Assembly: GCA_029258955.1 (NCBI GenBank)
Contig: JAPDJT010000044.1
Coordinates: forward strand, 1-48,886
Length of the DNA stretch: 48,886 bases
DNA from: Thermoplasmatota archaeon
Lineage (GTDB): Archaea; Thermoplasmatota; E2; UBA202; JdFR-43
Direction of reading: 5' to 3'
The notes under the pieces are model-generated. The model was not told where the DNA came from. It saw only the letters and a list, made by a program, of their open reading frames with translations, and ran no database searches. The position numbers and the translations under genes were made by a program. Below, in pieces: positions 44,587 to 48,886 of the stretch. Position 1 is the stretch's first letter, and the number at the start of each line of letters is the position of its first letter.

Positions 44587-44665
44587 AATGAAAGAGAATG
44601 TTGCTATTAGCTATTTGCATGGAAAAATTTGCCATTTTGATTCCAATGATCCAATTTATTTATGT
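44587..44665 (+). repeat. MITE-like repeat copy
   Basis: AATGAAAGAGAATGTTGCTA, then TTTGCATGGAAAAATTTGCC, then GATTCCAATGATCCAATTTA: the family order with a decayed right end. It abuts the next copy, giving a tandem pair in the 44557-44850 gap. Confidence 0.6.
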
Positions 44666-44670
44666 GATAA

Positions 44671-44753
44671 AATGAAAGAGAATGTTGTTATTGTTATTCG
44701 CATGAGGAAATTTGCTATAACAACATTCCAATTCATTCTAATTTTCGATAACC
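44671..44753 (+). repeat. Best-preserved MITE-like palindromic element (type copy)
   Basis: Left arm AATGAAAGAGAATGTTGTTAT (44671-44691, 21 bp) and right arm (44717-44737, ATAACAACATTCCAATTCAT plus T) are inverted repeats matching at about 17 of 21 positions around a centre with TTCGCATGAGGAAATTTGC. The element ends TCTAATTTTCGATAACC. Transcribed, it would form a long imperfect hairpin. Confidence 0.7.
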
Positions 44754-44853
44754 TATACCCTCTATGTTAGTTGCTATGGTTATCCTTCAATGGCAACAAA
44801 CCATTTCTTCTATATCGCTTTAAAAATATATACTCCCTTTTAATTCCAAATTG

Positions 44854-45637
44854 ATGAATCATTATCTTCCAGAGAAAGCTGAAATTATAGACTGCAAGGA
44901 ATTTCCATATGAAAAAAAGTTGTTCAGAATTAAAGCAAATATAGATTTTATCCCAGGACAATTTGTTGAAATTTCATTGGCAGGTATAGGTGAATTTCCT
45001 GTTTCCATATGCTCTGCTCCTCATGAAAAAGGATATTTTGAGATATACGTCAAAAAATTGGGTAAAGTAACTTCTCAGCTTTTTAAACTCAATGAAGGTG
45101 ATTTTATCGGCTATAGAGGACCATTTGGTAATGGGTTTCCAATAAATGAGTTAAAAGGAAAGGATGTTGTTATTGTTGCTGGTGGGCTGGGCATTTTGCC
45201 GTTAAGAAGCTTCATAAAGGAAGCGTTGCACAATAATTTTTGCAATTCTTTAACAATTCTATATGGAGTAAAAGAACCTTTAGACATGCTATTTAAAGAA
45301 GAGTTAAAAGAATGGAGAGAAAAAGCGAAAGTTATTGATGTTTATGAGGAGGGAGGAAAAAAAAGGATATGTAAGTGATTTTATTGATGAAGCAAACTTA
45401 AAAGGAAATGAATATGCTTTAGTTTGCGGACCACCTGCAATGTTCAAACCAGTTATAAATCAGCTCAAGAAAAATGGTATCGAAAATGAAAAAATTTATT
45501 TATCAATAGAAAGGAGAATGAAATGTGGCATTGGAAAATGTGGACATTGCATTGTAGGGGGAGAATATTACACATGCATTGATGGCCCCGTATTTAACTA
45601 CAAAGCATATAAAAAAGCAGAAAAAATAAAATTATAG
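44854..45637 (+). pseudogene. Ferredoxin-NAD(P) reductase-like electron-transfer subunit, interrupted by a frameshift
   Basis: Two overlapping frames together make one protein of about 262 residues. Frame 1 (44854-45378) has FAD-binding FIPGQFVEISLAGIGEFPVS, with the P-[VI]-S-I-C-S-A flavin loop, and NAD(P)-binding VIVAGGLGILPLRSFIKEA. Frame 2 (coding from about 45365 to 45637) continues with VCGPPAMFKPVINQL and ends with a [2Fe-2S] site CGIGKCGHCIVGG and YTC. The layout is that of hydrogenase gamma, sulfite reductase B and PyrK-type subunits. The break lies at a run of eight A (45357-45364); one A fewer restores the frame. It may be a sequencing error, slippage or true decay. A TATA-like AAAATATATA precedes the ATG by about 25 nt. 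Confidence 0.75.
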
Positions 45638-45643
45638 GAGGAG

Positions 45644-46201
45644 TTACTTTTCATCTTCTCCTGCCCAGTATGGCTTCTTTATGTACTCATAGATTTTCTG
45701 AGCTACTATTGCTCCGTGTGCATCGCCTATGAGTAGGCGGAATGCTTCTTTTACAATATCTCCTACTGCAAAAACTCCTTTAACATTTGTTCTTTGCTGT
45801 TATCCGTGATGATATAGCCTTTGTCATCTGTTTCACCGCCTATTTTCTGGGAAAGCTCTATGTTTGGCTTGAGACCAACTGCAAGGAATAATCTTATCGA
45901 CTTTTATTACTTTCTCCTCTCCTGTTTTATTGTTATATAGAACAGCTTCCTCAACTTTATCTGTTCCTCTTATTTCCTTGAGCTCAGTATTAAGCAATAT
46001 GTTAATTTTTTTGCTTTCCTCCATCTTTCTTACATTATCATCTAAAGCTCTGAATCTATCTCTTCTATGAATTATTGTTATCTCCTCTGCCAAATCAAGC
46101 AAGTCCAAAGCAGTATCTACAGCTGTATCTCTTCCTCCTACAACCAAGCACATTCTACCAATGATTTTTTCTCTATGTGTGCTTTGATGCCATATTAAAC
46201 C
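45644..46201 (-). pseudogene. Thioredoxin-reductase-like flavoprotein, 5'-truncated and frameshifted
   Basis: The minus strand carries the NAD(P)H-binding part REKIIGRMCLVVGGRDTAVD, then EEITIIHRRDRFRALDDNVR. After a frame change near 45888 it reads ILAVGLKPN-type sequence LAVGLKPNIELSQKIGGE, and after a second change near 45794, apparently a 4-bp deletion, GVFAVGDIVKEAFRLLIGDA and the end KKPYWAGEDEK. The first 100 or more residues, with the FAD-binding motif and the CxxC, are missing; a TAG at 46202-46204 closes the frame upstream. The NADPH motif is GGRDTA where the family has GGGDTA. The gene is dead. Its 3' end meets that of the frameshifted reductase gene 6 bp away. Confidence 0.8.
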
Positions 46202-46276
46202 CTACTCCCTATAACTTGTATGTAATAAACAGTGGCTTTATCATAGTGTGACAAAAAATACGGAGAAATGTTCAAA

Positions 46277-47314
46277 TCATAACTTATCAATCCATGAGAT
46301 GTCTATTTTTCCAAATTCTTCCTCAATAATTTTCAATTTTTTCTCTTCTTTTGTACTTATCCATGGCTTTATTCTCTCCACCCTTTTAGCAGTAGTATAT
46401 GTGTCCCAAGGCACAAGTAAAAGAGGAATTTTATTTTCATCAGCTTTCTCTATTATTCTGCTTGGCGGAACAATATTGTTTGTTAGTACTATGCAGGAAG
46501 TATTTTCTTCAAGCGAAGCTATAATCATATCTGTTCTGTCTCCACTTGTTATTATCAGTTTCTTGGGCTTGCTGAAAAGAGGATTTTTTATGGCATCGGA
46601 TACACTCATTGCTCCTATGAATACATTTTCTATCTCATTTTCTATGCCATCCTCTCCAGCAATTACTTTTGCAAACAATTGCTCAGCAACAAGTTTAGCT
46701 GTAAATGTTGTTAATTCTTTCATATAAGGAATAACTCCCAGAATTCTTATTCCTTCATCCTCAAGCTTTTTTGAGTTTATTTCCTCCCAATCTTCTTTAT
46801 TTTTTACTTTATTCAATATGGCTCCTATTATCTCAACACCTTTTGCATCAGCTATTTCCTTGCATCTTATTGCATCATCAAATATGTTTTCATCTGTTCC
46901 AGAGAGAATCAGAAGCATTGGTGCATCAAGATATTTTGCTACTGAAAAACTATCCAGTCCAACAGAAGTTCCATATACAATGTCTTTGCAACCTTCTATA
47001 AAAACAATATCTTTTCCATTGCTGATATTTTTAAAACTCTCCCTAACTTTTTCCACTATGCTTTTTTTATCATACATGTACATTAGCTTTGAATGCTCAA
47101 AACCGATACTCATATCTTCTGGCTCCTCCTCCAAATTGAATATTCTTGCTATGGAAACAGAGTCATAATCCCACAGCCTTTTCTTTTTATAGTATAATTT
47201 ATCTCCAAAAGGTTTCATATATCCCATTTTCCCTCCCATCCTTTTCCCAAGCCCAATTATGGATGTTGTTTTTCCCGCATCCTCTCTTGCAGATGTAACA
47301 ACTAATTTTTTCAT
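46277..47314 (-). CDS. BioD/CobQ-like ATPase with DRTGG domain (phosphotransacetylase N-terminal-like)
   Basis: A 345-residue protein with a P-loop NTPase of the dethiobiotin synthetase/cobyrinate synthase type (SAREDAGKTTSIIGLGK at 8-24; second motif VFIEGCKD near 105; LNKVKNKEDW) followed by a DRTGG domain (about 215-330, ITSGDRTDMIIASLEE). The same pair forms the regulatory N-terminus of long phosphotransacetylases, here as a separate protein without the catalytic domain. It starts 1 nt after the stop of the acetyl-CoA synthetase gene, so a role in sensing or regulating acetyl-CoA metabolism is plausible but unproven. Confidence 0.85.
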   Translation of the reverse strand: MKKLVVTSAREDAGKTTSIIGLGKRMGGKMGYMKPFGDKLYYKKKRLWDYDSVSIARIFNLEEEPEDMSIGFEHSKLMYMYDKKSIVEKVRESFKNISNGKDIVFIEGCKDIVYGTSVGLDSFSVAKYLDAPMLLILSGTDENIFDDAIRCKEIADAKGVEIIGAILNKVKNKEDWEEINSKKLEDEGIRILGVIPYMKELTTFTAKLVAEQLFAKVIAGEDGIENEIENVFIGAMSVSDAIKNPLFSKPKKLIITSGDRTDMIIASLEENTSCIVLTNNIVPPSRIIEKADENKIPLLLVPWDTYTTAKRVERIKPWISTKEEKKLKIIEEEFGKIDISWIDKL

Positions 47315-47315
47315 T

Positions 47316-48886
47316 TTAATCCCTCAATAATATTCTAACATCAACCGCTTTTACTCCTTTTCCATATTCATATACCACCAAAGGATTTATTTCTATATCT
47401 TTTATTTCCTTTACTCTGGCTATCAGTTTACCAATATTCACTATTGATTGAGATATTTTTTCTATGTCTCTTCTTGCCTCGCCCCTAACTCCGTAAAGGA
47501 TTTTGGATGATGAAATTTCATTTACCATTCTTTTTGCCTCCTTCATACCAACTGGGGCAGCTCTGAACGAAACATCTCCTATCGCCTCTACATATATGCC
47601 ACCGAGTCCAAACATTACAATTGGTCCAAATGCAGGATCCTGTGTTCCTCCCACTATTGTTTCTATACCTTTTGGAACCATTTTTGATATTTCCACTCCT
47701 CTGATTTTGGCATTTGGAAAATGTGTTTTCGCATTTCTCATTATAACCTGATATGCATTTATAATTTCCTCTCTATTTTCCAAATCCAGAGCAACTCCTC
47801 CCACCTCTGTTTTATGCACTATATCCTCTGATACAATTTTCATTACAACAGGATAGCCAATTTCTTCCGAATATCTTATAGCTTCATCCAGATTTTTGGC
47901 AATTCTGTACTCAGGCACATCTATGCCTATCAATTTTGCTATCTCTTTTGCTTCATGAGGAAGAAGAACCTTTCTTCCTTCTTTTCTAGCCAACTCTATT
48001 ATTTCTCTTATCTTTTCCTCTTTTTCAATGTAGATCTCTGGCTCTTTCTCTCTCTCCCTAATATATCTATACTTTCTATATAAAGCACCCATTGCAGAAA
48101 CAGCATCATAAACTTCATCAAAAACTTTTATGCCATCCTCACTTAGTTTTCTTATAGCTTCATCTATTTTTTCTCCCCCAAACAATGAGAAAACGATTGG
48201 TTTTCTATTTTTATATTTTGCATCTATTTTCTTTATCAATTCAACTATATCTCTTTGGCTAAATAAAGCTGTCTCGCAGTAAAGAGCTATAACCGCATGA
48301 ATATTTTCATTGAGTAAAGCCCTTTCCAGAGCTTTTTCGTAGTCAGCAGCGGTAGCTTGCCCTGTCAAATCAATAGGATTTTTCCAAGAGCCAAAAGGGG
48401 GAATAACTTCATCAAAAGTTTCTCTTAAGTTTTCATAATCATCAAAAATTTTTAAACCATATTCCTCACAGGCATCGGCGGTCATCACACCTATGCCCCC
48501 TCCATTTGTAATAATCACAACGTTTTCTCCTTTTGGCATCTCTGCTTGAGATAAAAACATTGCAAAGTTAAAAGCTTCCCTTACATTTTTTGCCCTTATT
48601 ATGCCCAGTTGCTTAGCAATGCCGTTAAAAACATTATCAGAGCCAGCAAGCGAGCCAGTATGACTTGCCGCTGCAATCGCTCCATGTTTTGATTTGCCCG
48701 CTTTTATTGTAACAATGTATTTTTGTGGTGGTAGCTTTTTCAAAGCATCTATAAACTTTCTACCGTTTCTAAAACCCTCTATATACATTAATATTACTTT
48801 CGTCTCCTCATCTTTTCCAAGATATTCAAGTAAATCCGCTTCATCAATATCAGCTTTGTTTCCCACAGAAATAACTGCTGATAAGC
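47316..48886 (-). CDS. ADP-forming acetate-CoA ligase, fused alpha-beta (partial, runs off right edge)
   Basis: The enzyme converts acetyl-CoA (or other acyl-CoA) plus ADP and Pi to acid, CoA and ATP, the main ATP-yielding step of peptide- and sugar-fermenting archaea. About 522 C-terminal residues are visible and the frame continues past 48886 (LSAVISVGNKADID), so the N-terminal CoA-binding part is outside. The alpha succinyl-CoA-synthetase-like region has the catalytic His in AAASHTGSLAGSD and NGGGIGVM. The beta ATP-grasp region from about 290 has the second phospho-His in IVHKTEVGGVALD, then VMFGLGGIYVEAIGD and DIEINPLVV. The alpha-beta order in one chain is normal. It is followed 1 nt later by the DRTGG protein. 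Confidence 0.93.
   Translation of the reverse strand, partial: LSAVISVGNKADIDEADLLEYLGKDEETKVILMYIEGFRNGRKFIDALKKLPPQKYIVTIKAGKSKHGAIAAASHTGSLAGSDNVFNGIAKQLGIIRAKNVREAFNFAMFLSQAEMPKGENVVIITNGGGIGVMTADACEEYGLKIFDDYENLRETFDEVIPPFGSWKNPIDLTGQATAADYEKALERALLNENIHAVIALYCETALFSQRDIVELIKKIDAKYKNRKPIVFSLFGGEKIDEAIRKLSEDGIKVFDEVYDAVSAMGALYRKYRYIREREKEPEIYIEKEEKIREIIELARKEGRKVLLPHEAKEIAKLIGIDVPEYRIAKNLDEAIRYSEEIGYPVVMKIVSEDIVHKTEVGGVALDLENREEIINAYQVIMRNAKTHFPNAKIRGVEISKMVPKGIETIVGGTQDPAFGPIVMFGLGGIYVEAIGDVSFRAAPVGMKEAKRMVNEISSSKILYGVRGEARRDIEKISQSIVNIGKLIARVKEIKDIEINPLVVYEYGKGVKAVDVRILLRD

Noticed and set aside
44557-44850. Repeats that might be a CRISPR array
   Set aside because: Copies are dispersed, palindromic, unequal and without regular spacers; no cas genes.

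Overview
This window comes from a low-GC archaeal chromosome. The archaeal markers are a replicative MCM helicase, Nmd3, fibrillarin FlpA, archaeosine tRNA-guanine transglycosylase, pantoate kinase, mevalonate kinase and TATA boxes about 25 nt upstream of start codons. A bacterial-type gyrBA pair, an ADP-forming acetyl-CoA synthetase and many secreted proteins (two papain-type peptidases and two very large surface or secreted proteins) fit a peptide-fermenting member of the Thermoplasmatota, for example a sediment lineage. The canonical mevalonate kinase argues against Thermoplasma itself. This placement is an inference from gene content; no rRNA or tRNA gene was seen.

Layout. 1-240: 5' end of an insertion sequence running off the left edge. 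283-3147: thiI, a secreted papain-like protease and flpA. 3464-11812: one gene for a 2782-residue secreted beta-helix protein with about 33 tandem 37-residue repeats. 11809-15504: a tightly overlapping operon of a five-PAS sensor kinase without an ATPase domain, a lone receiver protein and a CoA-disulfide-reductase-like flavoprotein. 15829-16668: a graveyard of a DDE transposase and small palindromic repeats. 16669-20648: an overlapping operon mcm, DUF424, nmd3, HAD phosphatase. 20695-22995: GNAT acetyltransferase, M20 peptidase, radical SAM protein. 23141-23390: IS110 relic. 23458-26481: AIM24-like protein with a small membrane protein, then tgtA. 26478-29525: a 1015-residue secreted protein. 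29960-34957: lipoprotein, zinc protein, gyrB, gyrA. 35225-39270: secreted papain-PKD protease and B12-dependent ribonucleotide reductase. 39394-41074: GalT-like transferase and a winged-helix regulator. 41562-44535: coaBC and pantoate kinase (CoA synthesis) converging on mevalonate kinase and a 37-residue zinc protein too short for normal gene calling. 44854-46201: a decayed redox locus (frameshifted ferredoxin-reductase-like gene, broken thioredoxin-reductase-like gene). 46277-48886: DRTGG/BioD-like ATPase and ADP-forming acetyl-CoA synthetase (partial).

The most notable signals are: (i) the giant beta-helix protein whose repeats each put N-glycosylation sequons at the same turn; (ii) a dispersed family of roughly 75-95 bp palindromic, MITE-like elements in nearly every long intergenic gap, whose ends resemble the terminal sequences of the insertion sequence at the left edge and of the DDE relic; (iii) two unrelated transposase genes that both have a GC-rich hairpin over the ribosome binding site; (iv) the kinase-receiver-flavoprotein operon with non-standard signalling parts; and (v) the unannotated 37-residue CxxC...HxxC protein. 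Outside a few operons with Shine-Dalgarno sites or ATGA overlaps, most first genes look leaderless.
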